A stretch of 43,996 nucleotides of DNA from positions 456-44,451 of the forward strand of contig DANZ01000069.1 of the NCBI GenBank assembly GCA_002501695.1, given 5' to 3'. Positions 32,682-40,032 of the stretch are shown one piece after another. The stretch is from Methanolobus sp. UBA474. Lineage in GTDB: Archaea > Halobacteriota > Methanosarcinia > Methanosarcinales > Methanosarcinaceae. The notes under the pieces are model-generated. The model did no database searches. It worked only from the letters and a program-made list of their open reading frames with translations, and was not told where the DNA came from. Each line of letters begins with the position of its first letter. Within the stretch, counting starts at the first letter, position 1. Position numbers and translations under genes: made by a program.

Positions 32682-33416
32682 ATGGGAAATGAACTTGACT
32701 TTTATGGCAACATCATTACTCCTGGTGTCCGGATGCTTTACGATATGGACGAGGTCCTCTTTGACAGGGAATGGCTCAGGTCGGCAGATAATATGGAACT
32801 GTACTACATGTACCGGGACCTGTACCGGGACAACTCGGATCACGAGGTCATCAGAGAACACAATCTCAGTTATGATATCACAGTCATCCCGCCCAGGATG
32901 CTGGGGAGGGAATATGTCAAGACTGCCGGCCATTATCATCCCCATGTTCCGGGAACCGGGCTCTCATATACAGAGGTATACCAGGTGCTTGAGGGAAAAG
33001 CTACCTATCTGCTGCAAAAGCAGGAAGGGGAAAGGATCACAGATGTGATGGTCTACAATGCAAATAAGGGGGATTGTGTGCTCATTCCTCCGGATTACGG
33101 GCACATAACCATCAACTCTTCGGGTGAGACCCTGAAGATGGCAAATTGGGTGCACAGGGACTTCTCTTCGATCTATGATACTATCCGGAAGCTTTCAGGC
33201 GGAGCTTACTACCTGCTTGCGGAAGGTTTTGTTAAGAACGCCAGCTATCAGGATGTTCCTCCTATCAGGTTCATGAATGTTATGGACTATCCCGAGCTGG
33301 GACTTTTCGCAGGAAAAGACATGTACGGCCTTGTCACTGATATTTCCAGACTGGAATTCCTTGGAGAGCCGCAGGACTACGCGTCCGTGTTCGAGAAAGC
33401 TATTTCCGGAAAGTAA
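32682..33416 (+). CDS. pgi: Glucose-6-phosphate isomerase, archaeal cupin type
   Basis: 244-residue cupin-type phosphoglucose isomerase, interconverting glucose-6-phosphate and fructose-6-phosphate. The metal-binding cupin motifs are clear: GHYHPHVPGTGLSYTEVYQVLEG provides two His and a Glu, and PPDYGHITINSSG the last His. The N-terminal extension of about 60 residues and the C-terminal tail match the Pyrococcus/Methanosarcina enzyme, unrelated to bacterial Pgi. It is preceded by a 75-bp gap with a CTTCC-ATATA-GGAAG mini-hairpin (around 32624-32638) and GGGTGAG before ATG. Confidence 0.92.
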   Translation: MGNELDFYGNIITPGVRMLYDMDEVLFDREWLRSADNMELYYMYRDLYRDNSDHEVIREHNLSYDITVIPPRMLGREYVKTAGHYHPHVPGTGLSYTEVYQVLEGKATYLLQKQEGERITDVMVYNANKGDCVLIPPDYGHITINSSGETLKMANWVHRDFSSIYDTIRKLSGGAYYLLAEGFVKNASYQDVPPIRFMNVMDYPELGLFAGKDMYGLVTDISRLEFLGEPQDYASVFEKAISGK

Positions 33417-33476
33417 CTGTTTAATTGTACGAACATATAAATGGTCCGAGCTATTAGAACGGTTAGAGGTGTGTAG

Positions 33477-34229
33477 TTGCAAAAAAAGAGCCGTATACAA
33501 TTTACTTCTGCCAAGATAGAGGACCTGATGTTCAGGACTACCTTTAACTCCCGTACACGGGAGGGCGATGTCATAGTTAACCTGTCCCTGATCAACAGCA
33601 AGGATTATGATGATGTCATCCGGATATTCAGTCTGGCTGCCAACAGCGGCCTTGCGGTGAGCCCGATGATAAAGGTCCTCCGTGAAGGTGATACGATCGG
33701 CGACATGACCATAGGGAAAGACGAGGTTGGTTTTGCAACTATATGCAGTATAACTATCGACGGCATTCTCCTTAAAGCAGGCGTGATGATAAAGCCCCTG
33801 TTTGGAGGCCTGGTGGAGATAAGGGAGGGCCTTCCTGTACGCTTTACCAATGTGCTCACGTATAAAAGCACCACCATTGACCCGCTGGAAGTATTGATGT
33901 CACAGGAACTGACGTCTGTCATGGAAATGATCAGGACAGGGACAGGCAAGATACTTGCGAACTTAAGGGAAGCTCCCATGATAGCACGGGATATCATTGA
34001 CAGTACGCTCTCCGATATGGTGGAGGCAGGCATAACCGGCATCCTTGAGGTTGGCGAGCCCAATACCCGGATACTGGATGTACCTGTAGAAAGGGACCAT
34101 CTGGGTATCGTGGTCATAGGTGGAACGAATCCGATGGCGATCGTCCAGGAGCACGGCATCCCCATCAGGACCAATGCAATGTCCACAATGATGAGTTTCA
34201 GCGAGATGAAACACATCAGGGATATGTGA
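33477..34229 (+). CDS. NrpR domain (DUF128) protein without DNA-binding domain, NrpRII-like
   Basis: 250 residues, all one NrpR regulatory domain (DUF128), the 2-oxoglutarate-sensing module of the archaeal nitrogen repressor NrpR. Typical segments are VREGLPVRFTN near the middle and VPVERDHLGIVVIGGTNPMA. There is no winged helix at the N-terminus, which starts with a short basic region MQKKSRIQFTSAKIED. In Methanosarcina, NrpR is split into NrpRI (HTH plus one domain) and NrpRII (domain only), which together repress nitrogen genes; this gene matches NrpRII. No nif or glnA gene is adjacent. TTG 33477 has GAGGTG upstream. Confidence 0.85.
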   Translation: MQKKSRIQFTSAKIEDLMFRTTFNSRTREGDVIVNLSLINSKDYDDVIRIFSLAANSGLAVSPMIKVLREGDTIGDMTIGKDEVGFATICSITIDGILLKAGVMIKPLFGGLVEIREGLPVRFTNVLTYKSTTIDPLEVLMSQELTSVMEMIRTGTGKILANLREAPMIARDIIDSTLSDMVEAGITGILEVGEPNTRILDVPVERDHLGIVVIGGTNPMAIVQEHGIPIRTNAMSTMMSFSEMKHIRDM

Positions 34230-34285
34230 ACCTGCAGGCGATGCAGTATATGTGCTTTACACGCATCTCAACGCATCTTTAGTAT

Positions 34286-35668
34286 TCATACACGGCCTGA
34301 TGTCTGTGTGGCTATGATCGCATTCAGCCGTTCAATGAACTCTTCCTTTTTTCCAAAAGGCACTGTTGCGCCGGCAGCAATATCGTGTCCGCCTCCGGCA
34401 CCTCCGATCTCCTGGCATACCTGGCTGATGGCCTCTGAAAGATTGAGCCCTCTGTTCACCAGCTCCTGTGTGCCCCGCGCAGACACTTTATAGCCGTCAT
34501 CCTTGTCTGCAAATGCCACTATGGGAAGACGCCGGTTGCCGGACGCATGGCTCATGCCCGCCACTATTCCCACTATGGTTTCAGGTATGCTGCTGCCTGC
34601 ATCGAAGTACTGCAGGTGTGATAATTGTGTTACTCCCCTCTCTTTTACAAAATTAAGCCCGTCCACAAGGTTCTTGCGATGCTCAGCTAACAGTTTCTTC
34701 GAGTCCTCGTATGCCTCTCCCCTGTCCCCCATGCAGACAGCCATTCCTATCTCAGCCTTCATGTATCTCCCGGTTGCATTGAGCAGGGTCGCATACTCGC
34801 TGGCATCTCTCATTTCTGTGCCTTCCTTCTCCCGCAGGAGTATGTAACATTCGCCGACAAGACGGTTGACGCTGTATGATGAGAGGCCGTTCTGCACCGA
34901 GTACTGTAGAAGAGATGATGTCACCTTTATCCTCTCCTCATCGGAAAGGTCTATCCACCTGCGCCATCTCTCATCTTCTGCACAGCGGAACCCTATCTTC
35001 TTAAGGAACTCTATGCATGCGTCCTCATTGCCTGTAAGTCCGGGCAGGTAAGGGTCAGAAGAATACTGCAGCATTTTATATACGGGCCTGGTCTGCTTGC
35101 CGAACAGGGATATGTCCGTCTTTGATGTTATCACGTCAGGATTTGCATTGAGTATCTCCCGGTTGAGGCTCACGAGTTTCCCATATTTACGGTACTGCAT
35201 GTCCCCGATACATCCGACGATCGCAAGATCTGCAAGGTCCCTGTTGCCTCCCAGCTGGCCCGCAAGTATGAATGCAGCTCCCGAACCGCTTATCTCAAAC
35301 GAACCATTTGCTCCGAAAAGATGAGGATTCAGATGCAGTTCCATGTCTCCCTGAGGGCGATGATGGTCAGCGATCACCGCATGCAGGCCATATTTATTGA
35401 TGTGCTCTATCTGCCCGCTGCCAAGATCTGTGAATATCACGAGTTCCGGGTTATTGTCTGCAAGCTCCCGGACGATGGCCTCATCAAGCTGCTTTACAAA
35501 TAGCATATTGTATTCGATCCCTGCCCTTTCCATTGCCCTGGCAATGATGGCTGCGGAGCTTATCCCGTCAGCATCGATATGTGACACAAGCTGTACTTCT
35601 TTATGTTTCCTGATCTCTTCCGCGCACCTTGAGGCACGCTGAGCCATCTGTATCATTGTTTCAGACAT
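34286..35668 (-). CDS. RecJ/GAN-like DHH-family single-strand exonuclease
   Basis: 460-residue DHH phosphoesterase. Motifs: HIDADGISSAA (motif I), FTDLGSG (II), ADHHRPQG (III, the DHH), IVGCIGD (IV) and the DHHA1 glycine-rich tail GGAGGGHDIAAGA. Length and order match the archaeal RecJ-like nucleases, including GAN, which associates with GINS in Thermococcales. It probably trims single-stranded DNA or RNA in replication and repair. Six bases separate it from the upstream PD-(D/E)XK gene, so the two form an operon. Confidence 0.88.
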   Translation of the reverse strand: MSETMIQMAQRASRCAEEIRKHKEVQLVSHIDADGISSAAIIARAMERAGIEYNMLFVKQLDEAIVRELADNNPELVIFTDLGSGQIEHINKYGLHAVIADHHRPQGDMELHLNPHLFGANGSFEISGSGAAFILAGQLGGNRDLADLAIVGCIGDMQYRKYGKLVSLNREILNANPDVITSKTDISLFGKQTRPVYKMLQYSSDPYLPGLTGNEDACIEFLKKIGFRCAEDERWRRWIDLSDEERIKVTSSLLQYSVQNGLSSYSVNRLVGECYILLREKEGTEMRDASEYATLLNATGRYMKAEIGMAVCMGDRGEAYEDSKKLLAEHRKNLVDGLNFVKERGVTQLSHLQYFDAGSSIPETIVGIVAGMSHASGNRRLPIVAFADKDDGYKVSARGTQELVNRGLNLSEAISQVCQEIGGAGGGHDIAAGATVPFGKKEEFIERLNAIIATQTSGRV

Positions 35669-35674
35669 CTTTCC

Positions 35675-36175
35675 TCATGATAGCATCCTTGAGCCGTTCT
35701 TCCATCCCTGCGGATCGATAACATATTTATTCCCTGTTCTCTCCATCCTGCAGAACTCCTGGATCTCTCCTATTGTGAATTTTGTCATATCGTCCTGATG
35801 GAACCTGTCATTAAGCACGTTCCAGGGTATGATATAAGCTTCTCTGGAGTGTCCTGCTCCCATTTTAAGTTCAATTGCAAGGAAGCCTGTTCTCCCGGAA
35901 CGCCTCAGGAAATCCGATATCCTGTCTATCTGGTGCGCTCCGTTCTTATCGGTCGTGAAGTGCTGGGTGAAATATAATGCCTTTGCCCCCTTGTCGACAG
36001 ATATGCTCTTGCACTCTATGCCCAGGTAGTAGTCAGGATTCAGCGAATCCACAAGCACATCAAGGAACTGCGGAGTGAACCTGTGCTGTTTAAGGCGATG
36101 AGCTATGCCTCTTATATTCTGTTCTTCAAAATATCTATTGAACGACTGGACAAGTACTCTCTCAAACTCTGTCAT
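35675..36175 (-). CDS. PD-(D/E)XK nuclease-like protein
   Basis: 166 residues. The core NPDYYLGIECKSI gives Pro-Asp, then Glu-Cys-Lys, the PD-(D/E)XK metal-binding pattern, and LDVLVDSLN precedes it. A later FLAIELKMGAGHSR and AYIIPWNVL resemble the final strands of Hjc-type or restriction-type folds. Hjc is shorter and more basic, so I do not call it Hjc. The partner gene six bases downstream encodes a DHH exonuclease, which supports a nucleic-acid role. The ATG is preceded by a weak AGGTC. Confidence 0.68.
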   Translation of the reverse strand: MTEFERVLVQSFNRYFEEQNIRGIAHRLKQHRFTPQFLDVLVDSLNPDYYLGIECKSISVDKGAKALYFTQHFTTDKNGAHQIDRISDFLRRSGRTGFLAIELKMGAGHSREAYIIPWNVLNDRFHQDDMTKFTIGEIQEFCRMERTGNKYVIDPQGWKNGSRMLS

Positions 36176-36272
36176 ACAAGACCTGCTTTTTTAGGGATAA
36201 GAGGACCTGATAACTTAAAAATACTATGTCCCGGCGTTAACTTGATGTACTTTATCCTTCAATTATCCGGGG

Positions 36273-36452
36273 ATGAATAAGAGAAACGCAGAAATAATAT
36301 CCTCAGTGGGCTCAGTGGTCCTGCTGGCAATACTTTTCATTATTGTTCACCAATATATTCCCCAGTCCCAGGAATATGGTTTTGTTGCTTCGCTTGTGAT
36401 CTTTATAGTAGTTGTTTCCCTGGTAGGCCTCAAACTGAACAGGATGGAATGA
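36273..36452 (+). CDS. 59-residue membrane protein
   Basis: ATG 36273 to TGA 36452. Two hydrophobic helices (about 8-25, SSVGSVVLLAILFIIV, and 38-54, FVASLVIFIVVVSLVGL) are joined by a polar loop (HQYIPQSQEYG), with a basic N-terminus (MNKRN) and KLNRME end. It sits 13 bases before the YjbQ gene on the same strand, so the two are probably one transcript, with an AT-rich promoter at about 36210-36225. No family recognised. Confidence 0.6.
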   Translation: MNKRNAEIISSVGSVVLLAILFIIVHQYIPQSQEYGFVASLVIFIVVVSLVGLKLNRME

Positions 36453-36465
36453 CAGGGGATGTACA

Positions 36466-36885
36466 ATGGCCGTATTTACCGGATATGTGGACCTTGATAC
36501 ACAAGGAGATACTGATATCATAGATGTGACCTCCCGTGTTGCGGGCATCGTCGCATCATCCGGAATAAAAGATGGCATTGTGCTGGTATTTGCATCCGGT
36601 TCCACTTCTGCGATAACTACCCTTGAGTATGAGCCCGGCCTTGTTTTCGACCTGCGGGAGGCTCTGGAGCGTCTTGTTCCCCGGGATATGTATTACAAGC
36701 ATCATGAAAGATGGCATGACGGGAACGGTCATTCTCACATAAGGGCTTCGATGCTCGGACAAAGCAAGTCTTTCCCGGTGATAAATGGGAACATCCTGCT
36801 GGGTACGTGGCAGCAGATAGTGTTCATAGACATGGACAATCGTCCGCGTTCAAGGCAGGTAGTTGTCCAGGTCTGCGGAGAATAG
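36466..36885 (+). CDS. YjbQ (UPF0047) family protein
   Basis: 139-residue small beta-barrel-like protein of the YjbQ/UPF0047 family, members of which are annotated as secondary thiamine-phosphate synthases on indirect evidence. Family landmarks: VFASGSTSAITTLEYEPG, then HHERWHDGNGHSHIRASMLG with the conserved histidine/aspartate cluster, and LGTWQQIVFIDMDNRPRSR at the end. Length is standard. It is followed by a hairpin and T-rich tract that may end both this gene and the convergent DUF1699-like gene. Confidence 0.9.
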   Translation: MAVFTGYVDLDTQGDTDIIDVTSRVAGIVASSGIKDGIVLVFASGSTSAITTLEYEPGLVFDLREALERLVPRDMYYKHHERWHDGNGHSHIRASMLGQSKSFPVINGNILLGTWQQIVFIDMDNRPRSRQVVVQVCGE

Positions 36886-36924
36886 GCATAAGCCGGAAAG
36901 GGTAATATCCTGAAACATAACAAA

Positions 36925-36955
36925 GACCCCGATTCCGGGAATCAGGATCTCTTTT
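36925..36955. terminator. Bidirectional hairpin terminator
   Basis: An imperfect stem pairs 36925-36935 with 36939-36949 around a CGG loop (perfect core GATTC/GAATC), followed on the plus strand by TCTTTT. It lies between convergent YjbQ and DUF1699-like genes. Confidence 0.5.
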
Positions 36956-36970
36956 AGGTCATTGTGGTTC

Positions 36971-37372
36971 TCAGTTGTTCTGCTTGACCAGGAATTTGAC
37001 GAAATCAGGGCTCAGTCTTGTTTCCCTGACCATCTTGTCCTCGATCTCTTCATCTGACATTCCGTCCGCCCTGTACTGGTCGATACGGTCATAGACACTC
37101 TGTGAGACCTCGGAGTATTCATTGATATCCTTTCTGTGTCCCCATACGTCTCCTTCAAGAAGGTCGATCCCCTGCATCTCAAGGTACATCCTGGCGGAAT
37201 TTGAAATGGTCCTTTTATAGGAGCTTGGGATATGCAATGCCTTTACATTGGGGCACTTCAGGACAAGGGAGAATATGTCTGTGTTAGAAGGCCTGAATGC
37301 AAGGTGTACGATCTCCTCATTTGGTCCAAGTGTATTGATCTCATCTTTTGAGCTTACTACTCTTATTTTCAT
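36971..37372 (-). CDS. DUF1699-like conserved archaeal protein
   Basis: 133-residue soluble protein, starting MKIRVVSSKDEINTLG, that matches my memory of the DUF1699 family of Methanosarcinales. The N-terminal 65 residues look like a small alpha/beta unit (VHLAFRPSNTDIFSLV, NVKALHIPSSYKRTIS). The C-terminal half is charged and helical, ending with MVRETRLSPDFVKFLVKQ. Function unknown. GGTGATC lies eight bases before the ATG, and a TATA box at 37405-37414 gives a leader of about 10 nt. Confidence 0.78.
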   Translation of the reverse strand: MKIRVVSSKDEINTLGPNEEIVHLAFRPSNTDIFSLVLKCPNVKALHIPSSYKRTISNSARMYLEMQGIDLLEGDVWGHRKDINEYSEVSQSVYDRIDQYRADGMSDEEIEDKMVRETRLSPDFVKFLVKQNN

Positions 37373-37404
37373 TTTTGATCACCATATACTTTGTGCTTTA
37401 AGTA

Positions 37405-37414
37405 CTATATATTT
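37405..37414 (-). promoter_or_regulatory. TATA box of the DUF1699-like gene
   Basis: AAATATATAG on the minus strand, about 37 nt before ATG 37372, with GGTGATC between box and start codon. Confidence 0.55.
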
Positions 37415-37846
37415 CAAAATGCACATATTATTTTGTCAATAACGATGCAGCATTTTACCAAGTAATTATTTAGTGTATATACAAAGTTTTATTTAAAGGT
37501 TGCTAATCATATAACATTATACCAATGATATAAATTAGTTTAATCGTATAAATAATTAATTTTTGTTTACTGTTCGGATCTCATAAATGGATTCTAAGGA
37601 CATCGGCCCTGATAACCTGCTTGTGATCCTGATACTACCTATATATAATTTAATATTATAATTTTATGTTTTCTATAATTCTTATCGGGTATTTCCTGCG
37701 TTCTTTACGGTATTATATTAAGTTTTATCTGCCTTGCCTCAAATATAAGGACAGTGATGCATACAATAACAGTAATCTGTATTTAAGTTTTCCCGCCTTG
37801 CATAAGCAAACCCCCCCGGATTCCTTTTAGCAAGGTCATGTAAACC

Positions 37847-37857
37847 TATATATAAAA
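37847..37857 (+). promoter_or_regulatory. TATA box of the six-helix membrane protein gene
   Basis: TATATATAAAA, about 25-30 nt before ATG 37880. Transcription would begin at that ATG (leaderless) or give a leader of about 35 nt if ATG 37913 is used. Confidence 0.6.
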
Positions 37858-37879
37858 AAACGACATTCCCTGCTTAGTT

Positions 37880-38695
37880 ATGCCGCCACATGCACTAAGT
37901 CTTAGGACTAAAATGAACACTAAGTTCATCTATCTGCTTTTTGGTGTCATCCTTACTTATTTTTCAAGCTACCTGCCCGATCTGGCAGGCGTGGTGGGAA
38001 TCGAGGAAACGCACATAAGTTCCATAGTTGCGTTCGGTTCATTGAATGGCATGCTCTTCGGCCCTGTCTGGGGCGCCATTGTTTCCGGCACAGGCATGCT
38101 GTTGCATGAACTCAACACTCCCGGTTATATCAGCAAGAACGCTTTCAAAGTGCTGTCCCCTTTTTTTATAATGCTGTGCTCTGTAGTATCAGGCCTGATA
38201 GTTCAAAGGAAACATCGCATGGCCATCAGTATCTATGGGTCCCTGATATTCATCTGGTACTCTACGGACGTGGGCAGGGAAGCATTCTATTATCCCTGGT
38301 TCCATATAATTGCACTTATGGCTTTTCTGATAGTAGGGAAATATACCACACAGTCTATCTACTCAAAAACTTATATTTTCATATATCTGCTGTTCGCAGC
38401 CCTGCTAGGTGTCATGTCGGACCACCTGGCGGGCTCTATTGCCTACTCCTATATCTATGATCTGCCTGCAACCGCATTTGCTTCTGCAGTGATGCTCTAT
38501 CCTGCGGAACGCATCATACTGGCGTTAAGCGCGGCTTTTATTGCATTCTTCCTTTTATGTATATATAAAGATATAATCCTCTCTTCAGGCAACCTGAGAG
38601 AAGATGTCAACAATATCCGGTCGCAGGAAATGGAAGAATATCTGCAATGCGACGTACTCCCTCTGATAAAAAGCGAGGACAAGGGACGTCGCTGA
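37880..38695 (+). CDS. Polytopic membrane protein, possibly ECF S-component-like
   Basis: 271 residues with about six hydrophobic helices (roughly 14-32, 45-70, 90-108, 113-145, 160-180, 200-235) and a soluble acidic tail. The segment GSLNGMLFGPVWGAIVSGTGML has the small-residue spacing seen in substrate-binding S-components of ECF transporters, and a later SDHLAGSIAYSY fits helix 5. No EcfA or EcfT gene is nearby, so the call is tentative. The start is ATG 37880 (leaderless) or ATG 37913. Codon use and AT content differ from the housekeeping genes. Confidence 0.6.
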   Translation: MPPHALSLRTKMNTKFIYLLFGVILTYFSSYLPDLAGVVGIEETHISSIVAFGSLNGMLFGPVWGAIVSGTGMLLHELNTPGYISKNAFKVLSPFFIMLCSVVSGLIVQRKHRMAISIYGSLIFIWYSTDVGREAFYYPWFHIIALMAFLIVGKYTTQSIYSKTYIFIYLLFAALLGVMSDHLAGSIAYSYIYDLPATAFASAVMLYPAERIILALSAAFIAFFLLCIYKDIILSSGNLREDVNNIRSQEMEEYLQCDVLPLIKSEDKGRR

Positions 38696-38712
38696 CCCGC
38701 GCAGGCCATAGC

Positions 38713-39468
38713 CTAGTGAAAACATTCAAGTTTCTGTTTTATGGCGTAGATAGCTCTGGAAAATTCATGTTCCTGATCTGAAAGGGCCAGTATCTCATCG
38801 TGACGCGTTGCTATGTTGCACATGCAGGGTATTGTCGCAAGCACCGGTATTTCAGAGTTTTCCTGCTCTGCTATCTTTCCGTCCAGGGAGCAGTGGTGCA
38901 TGTTATTGACAATGACACATCTTTTGTTAAGGCACTTATATACTCCGTTATAAAGCTGCTCCGTACACTCAAAACAGGATCTAGTGGAATTCTTCATTAT
39001 CAATACGATATCACTGGCTGCAACAGCGTTTATAGATTCATATTCCACGCCCGGTCCTGTATCAAATATAATTACATCTGTCTCGTTCCTGATAAGCTCT
39101 TTTTTTCCGATAATGATATTCTTCAGTGCATTGGATTGCCATTTCCTGTCCTTGCTTGCAAGTTCACGTATTTCGTTTATATCCGGGTTTGAATAGCCTA
39201 CAGAGAGTTTCCCACGGATCTTCAATTCTCCGCTTACGTCATAAATTATCTCATTGATCCCTCTTTTCCCCGAAAGCAGATCATTGACCCAGAAAGATAC
39301 ACTGTCTGGATCCGGTTTGAAATATGTGCACAGGGAAGGTCCTCTCATATCCATGTCCAGAAGGCATACTTTCATACCATCGAGAGCATAAGCTGCGGCA
39401 AGATTTACTGCAATACTGGTTTTACCAGTCCCGCCTTTTGCTGAATGTACCGCTATTGTAAAGGTCAT
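38713..39468 (-). CDS. MinD/ParA-like ATPase
   Basis: 251 residues from ATG 39468. The deviant Walker A motif KGGTGKT lies at the N-terminus (VHSAKGGTGKTSIAVNLAAA), with LLDMDMRGPS as switch I, and FDTGPGVEYESI as Walker B/switch II. It thus belongs to the MinD/ParA/SIMIBI group that forms ATP-driven sandwich dimers. The C-terminal half has many cysteines (RSCFECTEQLY, KRCVIVNNMHHC, IPCMCN), unusual for MinD. There is no C-terminal amphipathic membrane helix of classical MinD. Its context is a convergent membrane protein and an upstream winged-helix gene; the role is open. Confidence 0.82.
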   Translation of the reverse strand: MTFTIAVHSAKGGTGKTSIAVNLAAAYALDGMKVCLLDMDMRGPSLCTYFKPDPDSVSFWVNDLLSGKRGINEIIYDVSGELKIRGKLSVGYSNPDINEIRELASKDRKWQSNALKNIIIGKKELIRNETDVIIFDTGPGVEYESINAVAASDIVLIMKNSTRSCFECTEQLYNGVYKCLNKRCVIVNNMHHCSLDGKIAEQENSEIPVLATIPCMCNIATRHDEILALSDQEHEFSRAIYAIKQKLECFH

Positions 39469-39606
39469 AGCAACTCGTATTCCTGAACAGTCCAAAGCAA
39501 ATAAACGTTTTCAGATGAAATATTTTTCCTTTTGAAAATATATCCTTCTTATACTGTCTTAGATAATCACAGCACTGAGTTATTACTTCCTCATATCATT
39601 CCACGA

Positions 39607-39957
39607 TTAACATATTTTGCTACTGATATGGAAATATACTTTCCTTCCTGACCTGTACTTTTCCACGTGTTCCATTCTGACAAGTTGGTTGAGATAATTA
39701 CTTTCAACAGCTCTTTCCTTGCGTGTGAGCTCTGCAATATCCTCTGCAGTAGCAGGCCCTATCTCAAAAAGAGTGGTTGCTGTCGTGCGCAGATGGTCCG
39801 GAAGTGAGAGCAGCATCATCACGTCCAGTGAATCGTCCGGCTTAACCTTTTTATTTAAAAGAGGATCTTCATCTTTTTTTAACAGGAGCTTATCCAGTTT
39901 ATCATTTATCTCTCTCAGATTGTAAAGTATCTCTTCAAGGATTTCGTTTTCTAGCAT
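39607..39957 (-). CDS. Winged-helix transcription-regulator-like protein
   Basis: 116 residues from ATG 39957 (the frame is open to 40002, but AAAGGGAA precedes 39957). The N-terminus is a coiled coil (ILEEILYNLREINDKLDKLLLKK), followed by a helix-turn-helix/wing typical of MarR/ArsR-like archaeal regulators: LFEIGPATAEDIAELTRKERAVESNYLNQLVRM, then a wing VEKYRSGRKVYFHI. It lies upstream of the MinD-like gene in the same direction with about 140 bp between, so it may regulate it. The ligand is unknown. Confidence 0.72.
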   Translation of the reverse strand: MLENEILEEILYNLREINDKLDKLLLKKDEDPLLNKKVKPDDSLDVMMLLSLPDHLRTTATTLFEIGPATAEDIAELTRKERAVESNYLNQLVRMEHVEKYRSGRKVYFHISSKIC

Positions 39958-40032
39958 TATGTTCCCTTTTGTTTTGATCCGCTGTTTAACATACATATTC
40001 ATATTTTATACTTGCCTGTTTTAATAAAAGTT

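Larger units (their letters stand above)
37373..37879. other. Long AT-rich intergenic region
   Basis: 507 bp with no gene seen. AT content is much higher than in the rest of the window. It holds the promoter for the DUF1699-like gene at one end (37405-37414) and for the membrane protein at the other (37847-37857). A C7 run at 37811-37817 and two copies of a GCCTTGC-containing motif (near 37730 and 37796) stand out. No long inverted repeat, tRNA or target-site duplication was found. Confidence 0.5.
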
